Shown here: piece after piece, positions 33,429 through 45,424 of the stretch
Layout: every line of letters begins with the position of its first letter
How positions within the stretch are numbered: the stretch's first letter is position 1
Assembly (NCBI GenBank): GCA_030269625.1
Contig: JAJDFZ010000003.1
Span: forward strand, 24,055-88,054
From: Oxalobacter sp. OttesenSCG-928-P03
Lineage (GTDB): Bacteria > Pseudomonadota > Gammaproteobacteria > Burkholderiales > Burkholderiaceae_D
Direction: 5' to 3'
Length of the DNA: 64,000 bases
Notes under the pieces: model-generated
Seen by the model: the letters and a program-made list of their open reading frames with translations, nothing else
What the model was told of the DNA's origin: nothing
Database searches by the model: none
Translations under genes and position numbers: made by a program

Positions 33429-36400
33429 ATGAAAGCACTGCTCGATCTATTCAAGCAAGTTCAACAGGATGAACAATTCGACGCGATCAAGATTGGCCTG
33501 GCGTCGCCGGAAAAAATCCGGTCCTGGTCATATGGCGAGGTTAAAAAGCCCGAGACGATCAATTACCGTACATTCAAGCCCGAGCGCGATGGTTTGTTCT
33601 GCGCCAAGATTTTTGGCCCGATCAAGGATTATGAGTGTCTTTGCAGCAAGTACAAAAGACTGAAGCACCGTGGCGTTATCTGTGAAAAATGCGGGGTTGA
33701 GGTCACTCTGGCCAAAGTGCGCCGCGAGCGTATGGGCCACATTGAGCTGGCATCCCCTGCTGCACATATCTGGTTTCTGAAATCGTTGCCGTCCCGTCTG
33801 GGGATGGTGCTTGACATGACGTTGCGCGATATTGAGCGTGTCCTCTATTTCGAGGCTTATGTTGTGACTGATCCGGGCATGACGCCGCTGCGCAAGGGAC
33901 AGATCATGTCCGAGGATGATTATGCGGCCCGTTATGAAGAATACGGCGATGACTTTTCCGCCATGATGGGTGCCGAAGGGATTCGTGAGCTTTTGCGTTC
34001 CATTGATATCAACCGTGAAGCGGAACAGTTGCGTGGTGAGCTGCGCGATTCCCGCTCGGAAGCCAAGATCAAGAAATACGCAAAAAGGCTGAAAGTGCTG
34101 GAAGCATTCCAGCGTTCCGGCATCAAGCCGGAATGGATGATCATGGAAGTGCTGCCGGTGCTGCCGCCGGAATTGCGTCCGCTGGTGCCGCTGGATGGCG
34201 GCCGCTTTGCGACCTCTGATCTGAACGATCTGTATCGCCGCGTCATCAACCGTAATAATCGCCTGAAACGCCTGCTGGAACTGCGTGCGCCGGAAATCAT
34301 CACGCGCAACGAAAAACGCATGCTGCAGGAAGCCGTTGATTCACTGCTGGACAACGGTCGTCGCGGCAAGGCCATGACCGGCGCCAACAAGCGCCCGCTG
34401 AAATCCCTGGCTGAAATGATCAAAGGCAAAGGCGGCCGTTTCCGTCAGAATCTGCTGGGCAAGCGCGTCGACTATTCCGGCCGCTCCGTTATCGTTGTCG
34501 GTCCCCAGCTGAAGCTGCACCAGTGCGGTCTGCCGAAGCTGATGGCGCTGGAACTCTTCAAGCCGTTTATTTTCAACAAGCTGGAACTGATGGGGCTGGC
34601 TACGACAATCAAGGCCGCCAAGCGCCTGGTTGACATGCAGGAAGGTATCGTCTGGGATATCCTGGAAGAGGTTATTCGCGAACATCCGGTCATGCTGAAT
34701 CGTGCGCCAACGCTGCACAGGCTGGGTATCCAGGCGTTTGAGCCGGTCCTGATTGAAGGCAAGGCCATCCAGTTGCATCCGCTGGTCTGCGCCGCATTCA
34801 ATGCGGACTTTGACGGTGACCAGATGGCGGTTCACGTTCCGCTGTCCATCGAGGCACAGCTGGAAGCCCGTGCACTGATGCTGGCCTCCAACAATATTCT
34901 GTTCCCCTCCAATGGTGAGCCGTCCATTGTTCCGTCCCAGGATATCGTTTTGGGCCTCTACTATGCGACCCGCGAAAAGATCAATGGCAAAGGCGAAGGC
35001 CTGATGTTTGCCGATGTTTCCGAGGTCCTGCGTGCCTATGACAATAAGGAAGTGGAGCTGACCAGCCGGATTACGGTTCGTATTCCCGAACTGCAGAAGG
35101 ATCACGAAACGGGCGAAATGGTCAAACGCGAAGTCCGTTATGAAACCACGGTTGGCCGTGCCATGCTCTCCGAAATTCTGCCGGAAGGCCTGTCCTATAC
35201 CCTGCTCAATACCACGCTGAAGAAGAAGGAAATTTCCAGGCTGATCAATGCGTCTTTCCGTCGTTGTGGTTTGAGGGAAACCGTTATTTTCGCCGACCGC
35301 CTGATGCAGTCAGGCTTCAGGCTGGCAACCCGTGCCGGTATTTCCATCTCGATTGATGACATGCTGGTGCCGCAAGTGAAGACCGACCTGATTGCCGCTG
35401 CAGAGCAGGAGGTCAAACAGATCGAGCAGCAGTATTCATCCGGTCTGGTAACAGCTGGCGAACGCTATAACAAGGTTGTCGATATCTGGGGTAAAACCGG
35501 TGATGATGTTGGTAAGGCCATGATGGATCAACTGAAAGTCGAGGAAGTCGTCAAGCGTGACGGTTCGATCACGACGCAGGAATCCTTCAATTCCATTTAC
35601 ATGATGGCAGACTCCGGCGCGCGCGGCTCAGCTGCGCAGATCAGGCAGCTGGCCGGTATGCGCGGCCTGATGGCCAAGCCGGATGGTTCCATTATCGAAA
35701 CACCGATTACCGCGAATTTCCGTGAAGGCCTGAATGTACTGCAGTACTTCATTTCCACGCACGGCGCCCGCAAGGGATTGGCCGATACCGCGCTGAAAAC
35801 CGCCAATTCGGGTTATCTCACCCGCCGTCTGGTTGACGTGACGCAGGACCTGGTTGTGATCGAAGACGATTGCGGCACGACCAATGGCGCTGTCATGAAA
35901 GCCCTGATCGAGGGTGGTGAAGTGATTGAGGCGCTGAGCGACCGTATTTTGGGCCGTGTTGCCGCTAATGATGTCATCAACCCCGAAACGCAGGAAACCC
36001 TGTATGAAGCCGGCACCCTCTTGAATGAGGATATGGTCGAGGAAATCGCCCGTCTTGGCGTGGATGAAGTCAAGGTGCGCACGCCTCTGACCTGCGAAAC
36101 CCGTTACGGCATGTGTGCCAAGTGCTATGGCCGCGATCTGGGCCGTGGCGCGCTCGTTAATGTTGGTGAGGCTGTTGGTGTGATTGCGGCGCAATCCATC
36201 GGCGAGCCGGGAACCCAGCTCACCATGCGGACGTTCCACATTGGTGGCGCGGCATCCCGTTCTGCTGTGGCATCCAACGTTGAGGCGCGTTCAAACGGTA
36301 CCATTCATTTCACGTCAGCCATGCGCTATGTGACCAATGAGAAGGGTGACCAGATCGTGATTTCCCGCTCAGGCGAAGTTATCATTTCAGACGATCTGGG

Positions 36401-37673
36401 CCGCGAGCGTGAAAGACATAAAGTGCCCTATGGCGCAACCCTGCAGGCACATGACAATATGCCGATCAAGGCAGGCAAGGTGCTGGCAACCTGGGATCCG
36501 CTGACTCGTCCGATCATTACCGAATATGCGGGTACGATCAAGTTTGAAAATGTCGAGGAAGGCGTTACGGTTGCAAGGCAGCTTGATGAGGTGACGGGCC
36601 TTTCCACGCTGGTTGTTATTGACCCGAAACGTCGCGGCTCTTCCACGAAGTCAGCCCGCCCGCAGGTCAAACTGCTCAACGATAATGGCGAAGAGGTCAA
36701 GATTGCCGGTACCGAGCATTCCGTGACCATCAGCTTCCAGATCGGCGCACTTCTGATGGTGCAGGATGGGCAGAAAGTTTCTGTCGGTGAAGTACTGGCA
36801 CGTATTCCGACTGAGTCACAGAAAACCCGTGATATTACCGGCGGTTTGCCGCGCGTTGCGGAACTGTTCGAGGCGCGTTCACCAAAAGATGCCGGCATGC
36901 TGGCAGAGGTAACCGGCACGGTTGCTTTCGGCAAGGAAACCAAAGGTAAGCAGCGTCTGGAAATTACCGATATGGATGGCAATCGCCATGAGTTCCTGAT
37001 CGGCAAGGAAAAACAGGTGCTGGTCCATGACGGACAGGTTGTGAACAAGGGTGAGATGATTGTGGATGGCCCGGCCGATCCGCAGGATATCCTGAGGCTC
37101 CTGGGTATTGAGGCGCTGGCCCGCTACATTGTTGACGAAGTGCAGGATGTTTATCGTCTGCAGGGCGTGAAGATCAATGACAAGCACATTGAAGTGATCG
37201 TTCGCCAGATGCTGCGCCGTGTCAACGTCATTGATGCAGGCGATACCTCCTATATCACCGGAGAACAGGTCGAGCGTTCCGAACTGCTGGATGAGAATGA
37301 TCGTGTCATTGCCGAAGGCAAGATTCCGGCAACTTACGAAAACGTGCTCCTGGGTATTACCAAGGCATCGCTTTCGACCGACTCGTTCATTTCCGCGGCT
37401 TCCTTCCAGGAAACCACCCGCGTACTGACGGAAGCGGCGATTATGGGCAAACGCGATGGCTTGCGCGGCCTGAAGGAAAACGTGATCGTTGGCCGCCTGA
37501 TTCCGGCCGGTACCGGTCTGGCGGTTCATCGTGCCCGCAGGCTCAAAGGGGTCTGGGAGCGTGAAGAGCGTGAAGCCATGGAGCGTGAAGAGCGCGAGTC
37601 GCTTTTCAGTCCGATGCCGGCAGAGGATGCCTCATCTGAAGAGATGGGAGCAGCCAGTCCGGACCAGGTCTGA
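33429..37673 (+). CDS. rpoC: RNA polymerase subunit beta prime
   Basis: 1414 residues, the usual betaproteobacterial size. The N-terminal zinc site ([20 protein letters not shown], near 70-89) and the catalytic [16 protein letters not shown] near 456-471 with its three aspartates are present; a second zinc site [15 protein letters not shown] lies near 890-905. The trigger loop and bridge helix regions read normally. Its start has GGAG in the leader (CCGGAGTGAAATATG). A strong terminator follows 17 bases after the stop, ending the rpl-rpo transcription unit. Confidence 0.99.
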   Translation: MKALLDLFKQVQQDEQFDAIKIGLASPEKIRSWSYGEVKKPETINYRTFKPERDGLFCAKIFGPIKDYECLCSKYKRLKHRGVICEKCGVEVTLAKVRRERMGHIELASPAAHIWFLKSLPSRLGMVLDMTLRDIERVLYFEAYVVTDPGMTPLRKGQIMSEDDYAARYEEYGDDFSAMMGAEGIRELLRSIDINREAEQLRGELRDSRSEAKIKKYAKRLKVLEAFQRSGIKPEWMIMEVLPVLPPELRPLVPLDGGRFATSDLNDLYRRVINRNNRLKRLLELRAPEIITRNEKRMLQEAVDSLLDNGRRGKAMTGANKRPLKSLAEMIKGKGGRFRQNLLGKRVDYSGRSVIVVGPQLKLHQCGLPKLMALELFKPFIFNKLELMGLATTIKAAKRLVDMQEGIVWDILEEVIREHPVMLNRAPTLHRLGIQAFEPVLIEGKAIQLHPLVCAAFNADFDGDQMAVHVPLSIEAQLEARALMLASNNILFPSNGEPSIVPSQDIVLGLYYATREKINGKGEGLMFADVSEVLRAYDNKEVELTSRITVRIPELQKDHETGEMVKREVRYETTVGRAMLSEILPEGLSYTLLNTTLKKKEISRLINASFRRCGLRETVIFADRLMQSGFRLATRAGISISIDDMLVPQVKTDLIAAAEQEVKQIEQQYSSGLVTAGERYNKVVDIWGKTGDDVGKAMMDQLKVEEVVKRDGSITTQESFNSIYMMADSGARGSAAQIRQLAGMRGLMAKPDGSIIETPITANFREGLNVLQYFISTHGARKGLADTALKTANSGYLTRRLVDVTQDLVVIEDDCGTTNGAVMKALIEGGEVIEALSDRILGRVAANDVINPETQETLYEAGTLLNEDMVEEIARLGVDEVKVRTPLTCETRYGMCAKCYGRDLGRGALVNVGEAVGVIAAQSIGEPGTQLTMRTFHIGGAASRSAVASNVEARSNGTIHFTSAMRYVTNEKGDQIVISRSGEVIISDDLGRERERHKVPYGATLQAHDNMPIKAGKVLATWDPLTRPIITEYAGTIKFENVEEGVTVARQLDEVTGLSTLVVIDPKRRGSSTKSARPQVKLLNDNGEEVKIAGTEHSVTISFQIGALLMVQDGQKVSVGEVLARIPTESQKTRDITGGLPRVAELFEARSPKDAGMLAEVTGTVAFGKETKGKQRLEITDMDGNRHEFLIGKEKQVLVHDGQVVNKGEMIVDGPADPQDILRLLGIEALARYIVDEVQDVYRLQGVKINDKHIEVIVRQMLRRVNVIDAGDTSYITGEQVERSELLDENDRVIAEGKIPATYENVLLGITKASLSTDSFISAASFQETTRVLTEAAIMGKRDGLRGLKENVIVGRLIPAGTGLAVHRARRLKGVWEREEREAMEREERESLFSPMPAEDASSEEMGAASPDQV

Positions 37674-37689
37674 TCGCGTTATCACTCGG

Positions 37690-37723
37690 AAAGGCATTCC
37701 GGATGATCCGGAATGCCTTTTTT
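37690..37723 (+). terminator. intrinsic terminator after rpoC
   Basis: AAGGCATTCCGGAT and ATCCGGAATGCCTT form a 14-base stem with almost no loop (one base), followed by TTTTTT. It ends the rplJL-rpoBC transcript. Confidence 0.95.
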
Positions 37724-37802
37724 GATCGCAGTTTGTTGTATTTCCCCAAAGGCGATTCTGTTGTTTTTGCGTTGTTTTTTGAAAAAACAGGATGCAGAGG
37801 AA

Positions 37803-37831
37803 TTGACTTGGGTTTTCAGGCGGTTTAGAAT
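37803..37831 (+). promoter_or_regulatory. promoter of the str operon
   Basis: TTGACT, a 17-base spacer and TAGAAT, each hexamer one base from consensus. It lies 167 bases upstream of rpsL in the 274-base gap after the rpoC terminator, leaving a leader of about 160 bases with no other feature I can name. Confidence 0.8.
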
Positions 37832-37997
37832 CTCTGGTTCTCAATGTATGCCTTTTGCAGATAATGGACGTAAATCATTGATATATCTGCTTTGGCACTC
37901 ATCTTGCGGTCAGATAATCTCTCCGTAGAGTCCCCGGTGCATTTTCATGTGTGGCCGGGATTGTTACATTAATTAAACTATTTAGCTGGAAAGATCG

Positions 37998-38381
37998 ATG
38001 CCAACCATCAATCAACTGATTCGTAAACCGCGTGTTTCCGTCAAGGTGAAAAGCAAGTCACCGGCACTGGAAAACTGCCCGCAAAAACGCGGCGTCTGTA
38101 CGCGTGTTTACACAACGACACCGAAAAAGCCGAACTCCGCATTGCGTAAGGTCGCCAAAGTGCGCCTGACCAATGGATTTGAGGTGATTTCGTACATTGG
38201 CGGTGAGGGCCATAACCTCCAGGAGCACAGCGTTGTTCTCCTTCGTGGCGGCCGTGTAAAAGACTTGCCGGGTGTGCGTTACCACATGGTGCGCGGTTCT
38301 CTGGATACGCAGGGTGTAAAAGATCGTAAGCAGGCCCGTTCCAAATACGGTGCCAAGCGCGCAAAACCTGCAAAAGCTTAA
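37998..38381 (+). CDS. rpsL: 30S ribosomal protein S12
   Basis: 127 residues. The decoding-site loop [17 protein letters not shown] near 42-58 has the lysine at the position where streptomycin-resistance changes occur, and the second site [12 protein letters not shown] near 87-98 is normal, so the gene looks streptomycin-sensitive. S12 sits at the decoding centre. First gene of rpsL-rpsG-fusA-tuf. Confidence 0.99.
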   Translation: MPTINQLIRKPRVSVKVKSKSPALENCPQKRGVCTRVYTTTPKKPNSALRKVAKVRLTNGFEVISYIGGEGHNLQEHSVVLLRGGRVKDLPGVRYHMVRGSLDTQGVKDRKQARSKYGAKRAKPAKA

Positions 38382-38382
38382 T

Positions 38383-38398
38383 CCGGTTTATAAACCGG
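38383..38398 (+). other. palindrome in the rpsL-rpsG spacer, possible S7 operator region
   Basis: CCGGTTTATAAACCGG is a perfect 16-base palindrome starting 1 base after the rpsL stop. The 115-base spacer matches in length and position the E. coli site where S7 represses its own operon. The palindrome itself is seen; the S7 role is inference. Confidence 0.45.
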
Positions 38399-38496
38399 TT
38401 GTGTGTGAGTCGGCTGTATGGCCGAGTAAGTGGTGCGTCATGAGGGCGTACCATGAGTGTTTCAAGGCACTCAACTGAAGATAGAAAGGAAGTGAA

Positions 38497-38967
38497 ATGC
38501 CTCGTCGTCGCGAAGTTCCCAAACGCGAAATTCTGCCTGATCCAAAATTCGGTAACGTGGATGTTGCCAAGTTTGTCAACATCCTGATGTTGTCAGGCAA
38601 AAAATCTGTCGCAGAAAACATCATTTATGGCGCTTTTGATATTATCCAGAGCAAATCCGGCAAGGATCCGCTGGAAATTTTCATGACAGCCGTCAATAAC
38701 TGCAAACCGCTCGTTGAAGTAAAGTCGCGCCGTGTCGGTGGTGCCAACTACCAGGTGCCCATCGAGGTGAGGCCTGTTCGCCGTATGGCCTTGTCCATGC
38801 GCTGGATTCGTGAGGCTGCCACCAGGCGCAGTGAAAAATCCATGCCGCAACGTCTGGCCGGAGAATTGCTCGAGGCGGCAGAAGGCCGTGGCGGCGCAAT
38901 GAGAAAGCGTGACGAAGTGCACCGGATGGCGGAAGCAAACAAAGCGTTTTCCCATTTCCGCTTTTAA
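38497..38967 (+). CDS. rpsG: 30S ribosomal protein S7
   Basis: 156 residues, the short S7 form. [19 protein letters not shown] is the family N-terminus; [17 protein letters not shown] near 79-95 is the rRNA-binding hairpin. S7 nucleates assembly of the 30S head and lies by the E site; in E. coli it also represses the str operon. The ribosome site is GGAAGTGAA. fusA follows after 121 bases with no other gene. Confidence 0.99.
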   Translation: MPRRREVPKREILPDPKFGNVDVAKFVNILMLSGKKSVAENIIYGAFDIIQSKSGKDPLEIFMTAVNNCKPLVEVKSRRVGGANYQVPIEVRPVRRMALSMRWIREAATRRSEKSMPQRLAGELLEAAEGRGGAMRKRDEVHRMAEANKAFSHFRF

Positions 38968-39088
38968 TTGAATCCCGCGAGCAGCAGGCGGAGGTGTGTT
39001 GCTCGCAAAAACAATCATTGGCAGGCCGGGCACATCTGAAGAGAACGTGGTGCTCGGTTTGTTTATCTGAAAAAAACTAGGACTGAAT

Positions 39089-41194
39089 ATGGCTCGCAAG
39101 ACACCCATTGAACGCTATCGTAACATCGGTATTTCCGCGCATATTGACGCGGGCAAAACCACGACAACCGAACGTATTCTGTTTTATACCGGCGTCAATC
39201 ACAAACTGGGTGAGGTACACGACGGTGCTGCAACCATGGACTGGATGGAGCAGGAACAGGAGCGCGGCATCACGATTACATCCGCTGCCACAACCTGTTA
39301 CTGGAGCGGCATGGCCAACAACTTCCCGGAGCATCACATCAACATTATTGATACCCCGGGCCACGTTGACTTCACCATTGAGGTCGAGCGTTCCATGCGC
39401 GTCCTGGATGGCGCCTGTATGGTGTACTGCTCTGTCGGTGGTGTGCAGCCGCAATCGGAAACGGTATGGCGCCAGGCTAACAAGTACAATGTGCCGCGTC
39501 TGGCTTTCGTCAACAAGATGGACCGTACCGGTGCAAACTTCTTCAAGGTTTATGACCAGATGCGCTCACGCCTGAAGGCAAACCCGATTCCGCTTCAGGT
39601 GCCAATTGGCGCTGAAGATACCTTCGAGGGGGTGGTTGACCTGATCAAGATGAAGGGCATTTACTGGGATGAGGCTTCCCAGGGTACCAAATTCGAGTAT
39701 CGCGATGTGCCGGACAATCTCAAGGAGATTGCGCAGGAATGGCGCGAAAAGCTGCTGGAAACGGCGGCGGAAAGCAGCGAAGACCTGATGAACAAATACC
39801 TTGAAGAAGGCGATTTGTCTGAGGAAGATATCAAGATGGCGCTGCGCCAGCGTACCATTGCTGGTGAAATTGTGCCGATGATGTGTGGTACTGCTTTCAA
39901 GAACAAGGGTGTGCAGGCCATGCTTGACGCCGTGATTGAGTATCTGCCGTCACCGGTTGATATTCCGCCGGTGGAGGGTGTTGATGAAAATGACCAGTTG
40001 GCAACCCGCAAGGCTGACGATAATGAAAAATTTTCGGCGCTGGCATTCAAGATCATGACAGATCCGTTTGTGGGGCAGTTGATCTTCTTCCGTGTCTATT
40101 CCGGCATGGTGAAATCCGGCGATACCGTTTATAACCCGGTCAAGGGCAAGCGTGAGCGTCTGGGTCGTATCCTGCAGATGCATGCGAATAACCGTGAAGA
40201 AATCAAGGAGGTTCGTGCAGGGGATATCGCTGCAGCTGTCGGTTTGCGTGAAGCAACAACAGGTGAGACACTGTGTGATCCGAGTGCAGCCATTACCCTT
40301 GAGCGCATGGAGTTTCCAGATCCGGTTATTTCGCAGGCTGTTGAGCCAAAAACCAAGGCAGACCAGGAAAAAATGGGTATTGCGCTGGGCCGTCTGGCTC
40401 AGGAAGATCCCTCTTTCCGTGTGCATACCGACGAGGAATCCGGCCAGACCATTATTTCCGGTATGGGTGAGCTCCATCTGGATATTCTTGTTGACCGTAT
40501 GCGCCGTGAGTTCGGTGTCGAGGCTACCGTCGGTAAACCGCAGGTGGCTTACCGTGAAACGATCCGTTCTGTCTGCGATGAAATTGAAGGCAAGTTCGTC
40601 AAGCAGTCTGGTGGTCGCGGCCAGTACGGTCACGTTGTACTGAAAATCGAGCCGCAGGAAGCCGGCAAGGGCTTTGAGTTTGTTGACGCCATCAAGGGTG
40701 GTGTGGTGCCGCGTGAATATATTCCTGCTGTCGAGAAAGGTATTGTCGATACCCTGCCGGTTGGTGTGATGGCGGGCTACCCGGTTGTTGACGTCAAGGT
40801 TACGCTGTTCTTCGGTTCGTACCATGATGTTGACTCCAACGAAAATGCCTTTAGAATGGCGGCATCCATGGCGCTGAAAGACGGTTTGCGCAAAGCGCAT
40901 CCGGTTCTGCTTGAGCCAATGATGGCTGTCGAAGTGGAAACGCCTGAAGATTATGCCGGTTCGGTTATGGGTGATCTGTCATCCCGCCGCGGCATGGTGC
41001 AGGGCATGGATGAAATTCCGGGCGGTGGCGGCAAGATTATCCGTGCCGAGGTGCCGCTGTCCGAAATGTTCGGTTATGCGACCGCGCTGCGTTCAGCAAC
41101 GCAGGGGCGCGCAACCTATACCATGGAATTCAAGCATTACGCTGAGGCACCGAAGCATGTTGCCGATGCGATTGTCAGTTCAAAGGCAAAGTAA
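39089..41194 (+). CDS. fusA: elongation factor G
   Basis: 701 residues. GTPase motifs: [15 protein letters not shown] near 17-31, the effector [22 protein letters not shown] near 88-96 and NKMDRTG near 142-148. Five-domain EF-G layout with the domain IV tip region ([10 protein letters not shown] near 510). It drives translocation of tRNA and mRNA. The 701-residue length and the str-operon place identify the main EF-G, not a paralog. Confidence 0.99.
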   Translation: MARKTPIERYRNIGISAHIDAGKTTTTERILFYTGVNHKLGEVHDGAATMDWMEQEQERGITITSAATTCYWSGMANNFPEHHINIIDTPGHVDFTIEVERSMRVLDGACMVYCSVGGVQPQSETVWRQANKYNVPRLAFVNKMDRTGANFFKVYDQMRSRLKANPIPLQVPIGAEDTFEGVVDLIKMKGIYWDEASQGTKFEYRDVPDNLKEIAQEWREKLLETAAESSEDLMNKYLEEGDLSEEDIKMALRQRTIAGEIVPMMCGTAFKNKGVQAMLDAVIEYLPSPVDIPPVEGVDENDQLATRKADDNEKFSALAFKIMTDPFVGQLIFFRVYSGMVKSGDTVYNPVKGKRERLGRILQMHANNREEIKEVRAGDIAAAVGLREATTGETLCDPSAAITLERMEFPDPVISQAVEPKTKADQEKMGIALGRLAQEDPSFRVHTDEESGQTIISGMGELHLDILVDRMRREFGVEATVGKPQVAYRETIRSVCDEIEGKFVKQSGGRGQYGHVVLKIEPQEAGKGFEFVDAIKGGVVPREYIPAVEKGIVDTLPVGVMAGYPVVDVKVTLFFGSYHDVDSNENAFRMAASMALKDGLRKAHPVLLEPMMAVEVETPEDYAGSVMGDLSSRRGMVQGMDEIPGGGGKIIRAEVPLSEMFGYATALRSATQGRATYTMEFKHYAEAPKHVADAIVSSKAK

Positions 41195-41261
41195 ATTAAA
41201 CAAACCCGTTAAAACGGATAAGGAAAAATCGAATAATCGTTCTTTTTGAAGGAAAACAGAA

Positions 41262-42452
41262 ATGGCAAAGAGCAAATTTGAGCGGACGAAGCCGCACGTG
41301 AACGTGGGGACAATTGGTCACGTAGACCACGGCAAGACCACCCTGACTGCGGCGATAGCGACCGTATTATCGAGGAAATTCGGAGGCGAAGCCAAAGGCT
41401 ACGACCAGATTGACGCGGCTCCCGAAGAAAAAGCGCGCGGCATCACCATCAACACCGCGCACGTGGAATACGAAACCGAAAACAGGCACTACGCCCACGT
41501 AGACTGCCCGGGCCACGCCGACTACATCAAAAACATGATCACCGGTGCAGCCCAGATGGACGGTGCCATTCTCGTATGCTCTGCAGCAGACGGCCCGATG
41601 CCCCAGACCCGTGAGCACATCCTGCTCGCCCGTCAGGTAGGCGTTCCCTACATCATCGTCTACCTCAACAAATGCGACATGGTTGACGACAGCGAACTCC
41701 TCGAGCTCGTTGAAATGGAAGTCCGCGAACTCCTGTCCCGCTACGAATTTCCTGGTGATGACACCCCCATCATCAAAGGCTCCGCCAAAATGGCCCTCGA
41801 AGGCGACACAGGCGAGCTTGGCGAACAATCCATCATGTCCCTGGCAGACGCCTTGGACACCTACATTCCCGAGCCTGAGCGCGCCATTGACGGTGCCTTC
41901 CTCATGCCTGTAGAAGACGTCTTCTCCATCTCCGGTCGCGGCACCGTCGTTACCGGCCGTGTAGAGCGCGGCATCATCAAAGTTGGCGAAGAAATCGAAA
42001 TCGTAGGCATCAAAGAAACCGCCAAGACCACCTGCACCGGCGTTGAAATGTTCAGAAAACTGCTCGACCAGGGGCAGGCCGGCGACAACGTTGGCGTTCT
42101 GCTGCGTGGCACCAAGCGTGAAGAAGTCGAGCGTGGCCAGGTACTGGCGCGTCCTGGCTCCATCAAGCCGCACAGCCAGTTCATGGGAGAAATCTACGTA
42201 CTGTCCAAAGACGAAGGCGGCCGTCATACCCCCTTCTTCAACAACTACCGTCCGCAGTTTTACTTCCGCACCACCGACGTGACTGGCTCAGTAGAGCTTC
42301 CGAAAGACAAGGAAATGGTCATGCCGGGCGACAACGTTTCGATCACCGTCAAGCTGATTTCGCCGATCGCGATGGAAGAAGGCCTGCGTTTTGCGATTCG
42401 TGAAGGTGGCAGAACCGTAGGTGCTGGCGTCGTCTCCAAAATTATTGAGTAA
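41262..42452 (+). CDS. tuf: elongation factor Tu, copy 2
   Basis: 396 residues, the same protein as copy 1 at 24184. Reading the two genes side by side I see only two nucleotide differences (GTA/GTG at codon 14 and AAG/AAA at about codon 57), both silent, with similarity ending at the start codon and at the stop codon. This is the pattern of gene conversion. The same GTA- and CTC-rich codon choice is present. It closes the str operon; the hairpin before rpsJ follows. Confidence 0.99.
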   Translation: MAKSKFERTKPHVNVGTIGHVDHGKTTLTAAIATVLSRKFGGEAKGYDQIDAAPEEKARGITINTAHVEYETENRHYAHVDCPGHADYIKNMITGAAQMDGAILVCSAADGPMPQTREHILLARQVGVPYIIVYLNKCDMVDDSELLELVEMEVRELLSRYEFPGDDTPIIKGSAKMALEGDTGELGEQSIMSLADALDTYIPEPERAIDGAFLMPVEDVFSISGRGTVVTGRVERGIIKVGEEIEIVGIKETAKTTCTGVEMFRKLLDQGQAGDNVGVLLRGTKREEVERGQVLARPGSIKPHSQFMGEIYVLSKDEGGRHTPFFNNYRPQFYFRTTDVTGSVELPKDKEMVMPGDNVSITVKLISPIAMEEGLRFAIREGGRTVGAGVVSKIIE

Positions 42453-42492
42453 TTGACTGGAATCGACCCGATAAGTTAGTTGTATAAAACAC

Positions 42493-42515
42493 GCTGCGGA
42501 TGAAATATCCGCAGC
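42493..42515 (+). other. hairpin just upstream of rpsJ
   Basis: GCTGCGGAT and its exact complement flank a 5-base loop (9-base stem), 21 bases before the rpsJ ATG and followed by TCGTTCTTT. It may be a weak terminator after tuf or a leader structure controlling S10 translation. Confidence 0.6.
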
Positions 42516-42535
42516 TCGTTCTTTGGAAAGTAATC

Positions 42536-42847
42536 ATGCAAAACCAGAAAATTCGCATTCGCCTGAAAGCGTTTGACTATAAACTGATTGATCAGTCCGC
42601 GCAGGAAATTATTGACACCGCCAAAAGAACCGGCGCCGTGGTCAAAGGACCTGTTCCTCTGCCAACACGCATTCAGCGCTTTGACGTTTTGCGTTCACCT
42701 CACGTGAACAAGACGTCGCGCGACCAGTTTGAAATCAGAACGCATCAGCGCCTGATGGATATTATTGATCCGACTGACAAAACCGTTGACGCCCTGATGA
42801 AGCTGGATTTGCCGGCGGGTGTGGATGTCGAAATCAAGCTGCAGTAA
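42536..42847 (+). CDS. rpsJ: 30S ribosomal protein S10
   Basis: 103 residues from the ATG at 42536; an in-frame ATG at 42500 lies inside the hairpin and adds a non-family N-terminus. Typical text: [18 protein letters not shown] and [22 protein letters not shown] (in part). S10 is in the 30S head and doubles as NusE, binding NusB or NusG during antitermination. First gene of the S10 cluster, followed by an internal promoter before rplC. Confidence 0.98.
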   Translation: MQNQKIRIRLKAFDYKLIDQSAQEIIDTAKRTGAVVKGPVPLPTRIQRFDVLRSPHVNKTSRDQFEIRTHQRLMDIIDPTDKTVDALMKLDLPAGVDVEIKLQ

Positions 42848-42877
42848 TTTTTTTGACAAGAATCTCCGTTTTTGCAG

Positions 42878-42906
42878 TTGTGCAATGAACGGACACGGGC
42901 TATAAT
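42878..42906 (+). promoter_or_regulatory. internal promoter ahead of rplC
   Basis: TTGTGC, a 17-base spacer and a perfect TATAAT, in the 143-base rpsJ-rplC spacer. It suggests that rplC and later genes can be transcribed apart from tuf-rpsJ. Confidence 0.7.
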
Positions 42907-42911
42907 GCCCG

Positions 42912-42941
42912 ACTGCACGAAAAAAGCCTTTTGCGTGCAGT
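42912..42941 (+). other. 5' UTR hairpin ahead of rplC
   Basis: ACTGCACG and CGTGCAGT (8 perfect pairs, 14-base loop) lie right after the expected transcription start of the internal promoter and 50 bases before rplC. It is a candidate for ribosomal-protein autoregulation, for example by L4, which regulates the S10 operon leader in E. coli. Confidence 0.5.
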
Positions 42942-42990
42942 ATTACATAATGACAACCTGTCCAATCGTAGACAGGAATGGAGAATAAAA

Positions 42991-43647
42991 ATGAGCCTGG
43001 GCCTTATTGGGCGTAAGGTTGGTATGATGCGTATCTTTACGGATGAGGGAGAAACCATTCCCGTCACCGTAGTCGATGTATCAGACAACCGTATTACGCA
43101 AATCAAGACGACCGAGACAGACGGCTACGATGCCGTACAGGTCGCATTTGGAAACCGCCGCCCCTCCCGTGTGAACAAGGCTGCCGCCGGTCACTATAGA
43201 AAAGCGGGTGTGGAAGCCGGCAGTGTTTTGAAAGAGTTCCGTATTGACGCATCTGTTGCCGCTGACATGAAGCCGGGCGATGCGCTGACGACTGATCTTT
43301 TCGAAGTGGGGCAAAAAATCGATGTGCAGGGTGTCTCGATTGGTAAGGGATATGCCGGTGTCATCAAGCGCCACAACTTTGCATCCGGTCGTGCCACTCA
43401 CGGTAACTCTGTATCGCATAACGTTCCTGGTTCCATCGGTATGAACCAGGATCCCGGCCGTGTTTTCAAGGGCAAGAAAATGACGGGACACATGGGTGAT
43501 GTCACCCGTACCGTTCAGAATCTTGAAATTGCGCGTATTGATGCCGAGCGTCAGCTTCTGCTTGTCAAGGGTGCGGTTCCCGGTGCGAAAAACGGCCAGG
43601 TTATTGTCAAGCCGGCTATTAAGGCCGTTGCGAAGAAAGGGGCATAA
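42991..43647 (+). CDS. rplC: 50S ribosomal protein L3
   Basis: 218 residues from the ATG at 42991, where the family starts ([16 protein letters not shown]); the frame is open to 42931 but without a ribosome site. GGAATGGAGAA precedes the ATG. Conserved [17 protein letters not shown] and [18 protein letters not shown] near 130-165 surround the glutamine that PrmB methylates in other bacteria. L3 is an early 50S assembly protein near the peptidyl transferase centre. Confidence 0.98.
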   Translation: MSLGLIGRKVGMMRIFTDEGETIPVTVVDVSDNRITQIKTTETDGYDAVQVAFGNRRPSRVNKAAAGHYRKAGVEAGSVLKEFRIDASVAADMKPGDALTTDLFEVGQKIDVQGVSIGKGYAGVIKRHNFASGRATHGNSVSHNVPGSIGMNQDPGRVFKGKKMTGHMGDVTRTVQNLEIARIDAERQLLLVKGAVPGAKNGQVIVKPAIKAVAKKGA

Positions 43648-43649
43648 TT

Positions 43650-44270
43650 ATGGAACTCAAGCTCCTGAACAGCAGTGATCAGTCTGCAGCCAAGGTTGAG
43701 GCGCCGGATACCATTTTCGGTCGCGAATACAATGAGGCGCTGATTCACCAGATCGTTGTGGCATTCCAGGCAAACGCGCGTGGTGCCAACAGCATGCAGA
43801 AAACCCGTCGCACTGTTGCGCACACGACGAAAAAGCCATGGCGCCAGAAAGGCACTGGTCGTGCCCGCGCCGGTATGTCGTCCTCACCGCTGTGGCGTGG
43901 GGGTGGTCGCGCTTTCCCCAATACGGGCGAAGAGAATTTCTCCCACAAGGTAAACAAGAAAATGTATCGTGCGGGTCTTTGCTCGATACTGTCACAGCTG
44001 GCGCGTGAAGGCCGTCTGACTGTGATCGACGAGCTCTCGATTGAGGCGCCAAAAACCAAGATGCTGGCTGACAAGCTCAAGGCATTCGGTTTTGGTTCCG
44101 TGCTCGTTCTGACCGACAATTTTGATGAAAATCTGTACCTGGCTTCCCGCAATCTGCCAAATGTGCTGGTCCTTGAGCCGCACCAGGCTGACCCGGTTTC
44201 GCTCGTCTACTTCAAGGACGTGCTGATTACCCGTGCTGCGCTGGGCAAAATTGAGGAGATGCTGTCATGA
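43650..44270 (+). CDS. rplD: 50S ribosomal protein L4
   Basis: 206 residues. The long loop that lines the exit tunnel is clear: [24 protein letters not shown] (part) near 59-82. L4 binds 23S rRNA domain I and, in E. coli, represses the S10 operon by attenuation and translation. It starts 2 bases after the rplC stop and overlaps rplW by 4 bases (ATGA). Confidence 0.98.
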   Translation: MELKLLNSSDQSAAKVEAPDTIFGREYNEALIHQIVVAFQANARGANSMQKTRRTVAHTTKKPWRQKGTGRARAGMSSSPLWRGGGRAFPNTGEENFSHKVNKKMYRAGLCSILSQLAREGRLTVIDELSIEAPKTKMLADKLKAFGFGSVLVLTDNFDENLYLASRNLPNVLVLEPHQADPVSLVYFKDVLITRAALGKIEEMLS

Positions 44271-44581
44271 ATACAGCGAAAAAAGTGAGTGAAGAGCGCA
44301 TGATGAAAGTGCTGTTGGCTCCTGTGATTTCCGAAAAGGCCACCTTTATTGCTGAAAAAAATGAGCAAGTGGTTTTTCGTGTCATGAGGGATGCCACCAA
44401 GCCGGAGGTCAAGGCAGCTGTGGAAAACCTTTTCAAGGTTCAGGTGGAGTCCGTGCAGATGCTTAACCGCATCGGCAAGCAGAAGCGCTCCGGGAAAACG
44501 GTCGGCAGGAAAAATCATGTCAAGCATGCATATGTTTGCCTGAAGCCCGGCCAGGAAATCAATTTTACCGAGGAGGCTTAA
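44267..44581 (+). CDS. rplW: 50S ribosomal protein L23
   Basis: 104 residues. [19 protein letters not shown] near the N-terminus and the extended loop [17 protein letters not shown] are typical. L23 sits at the tunnel exit and docks trigger factor, SRP and the Sec translocon. Its start overlaps the rplD stop. rplB follows 3 bases after its stop. Confidence 0.98.
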   Translation: MNTAKKVSEERMMKVLLAPVISEKATFIAEKNEQVVFRVMRDATKPEVKAAVENLFKVQVESVQMLNRIGKQKRSGKTVGRKNHVKHAYVCLKPGQEINFTEEA

Positions 44582-44584
44582 AAG

Positions 44585-45415
44585 ATGGCTCTCGTTAAAG
44601 TCAAACCAACTTCTCCTGGCCGTCGCGGCATGGTGAAAGTGGTCAATCCGGAGCTGTACAAGGGACGCCCTTACGCCGGACTGATCGAAAAGAAATCAAA
44701 GAGTGCAGGCCGCAACAACAATGGCCGTATCACCACCCGTCATATGGGGGGTGGTCACAAGCAGCACTATCGTGTTGTGGATTTTGTGCGCAACAAGGAC
44801 AACATTCCGGCCAAGGTCGAGCGGATTGAGTATGATCCGAACCGTACGGCCAATATTGCGCTGATCTGCTATGCCGATGGTGAGCGCCGTTACATCATCG
44901 CGCCAAGAGGCCTTTCTGTTGGCGATCAGCTGATGAATGGCTCTGAGGCGCCGATCCGTGCCGGTAACTGCCTGCCGCTGAGAAATATCCCGGTTGGCGC
45001 GACCATTCACTGTGTTGAAATGTTGCCGGGCAAGGGTGCGCAGATGGCCAGAAGTGCCGGCGCCGGTGTCGTGCTGATGGCGCGTGAGGGGACTTACGCG
45101 CAGGTCCGTCTTCGTTCCGGTGAGGTTCGCCGCGTTCACATCGAATGCCGCGCAACGATTGGCGAGGTCGGTAATGCAGAGCACAGCCTGCGCAAGATCG
45201 GCAAGGCCGGCGCCATGCGCTGGCGCGGTGTACGTCCGACCGTGCGCGGTGTTGTCATGAATCCGGTAGATCACCCGCATGGTGGTGGTGAGGGCAGGAC
45301 TTCCGGTGGCCGTCATCCGGTATCACCGTGGGGTCAGAAGACCAAGGGCATGAAGACGCGCAGCAACAAGCGCACGACTTCGATGATCGTTTCACGCCGT
45401 GGTAAGAGAAAATAG
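44585..45415 (+). CDS. rplB: 50S ribosomal protein L2
   Basis: 276 residues. Landmarks are [24 protein letters not shown] (part) near the N-terminus and [18 protein letters not shown] near 223-240, which contains the histidine important for peptidyl transferase assembly. L2 joins the subunits near helix 66 of 23S rRNA. Standard place between rplW and rpsS. Confidence 0.99.
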   Translation: MALVKVKPTSPGRRGMVKVVNPELYKGRPYAGLIEKKSKSAGRNNNGRITTRHMGGGHKQHYRVVDFVRNKDNIPAKVERIEYDPNRTANIALICYADGERRYIIAPRGLSVGDQLMNGSEAPIRAGNCLPLRNIPVGATIHCVEMLPGKGAQMARSAGAGVVLMAREGTYAQVRLRSGEVRRVHIECRATIGEVGNAEHSLRKIGKAGAMRWRGVRPTVRGVVMNPVDHPHGGGEGRTSGGRHPVSPWGQKTKGMKTRSNKRTTSMIVSRRGKRK

Positions 45416-45424
45416 GGGTAGCAT

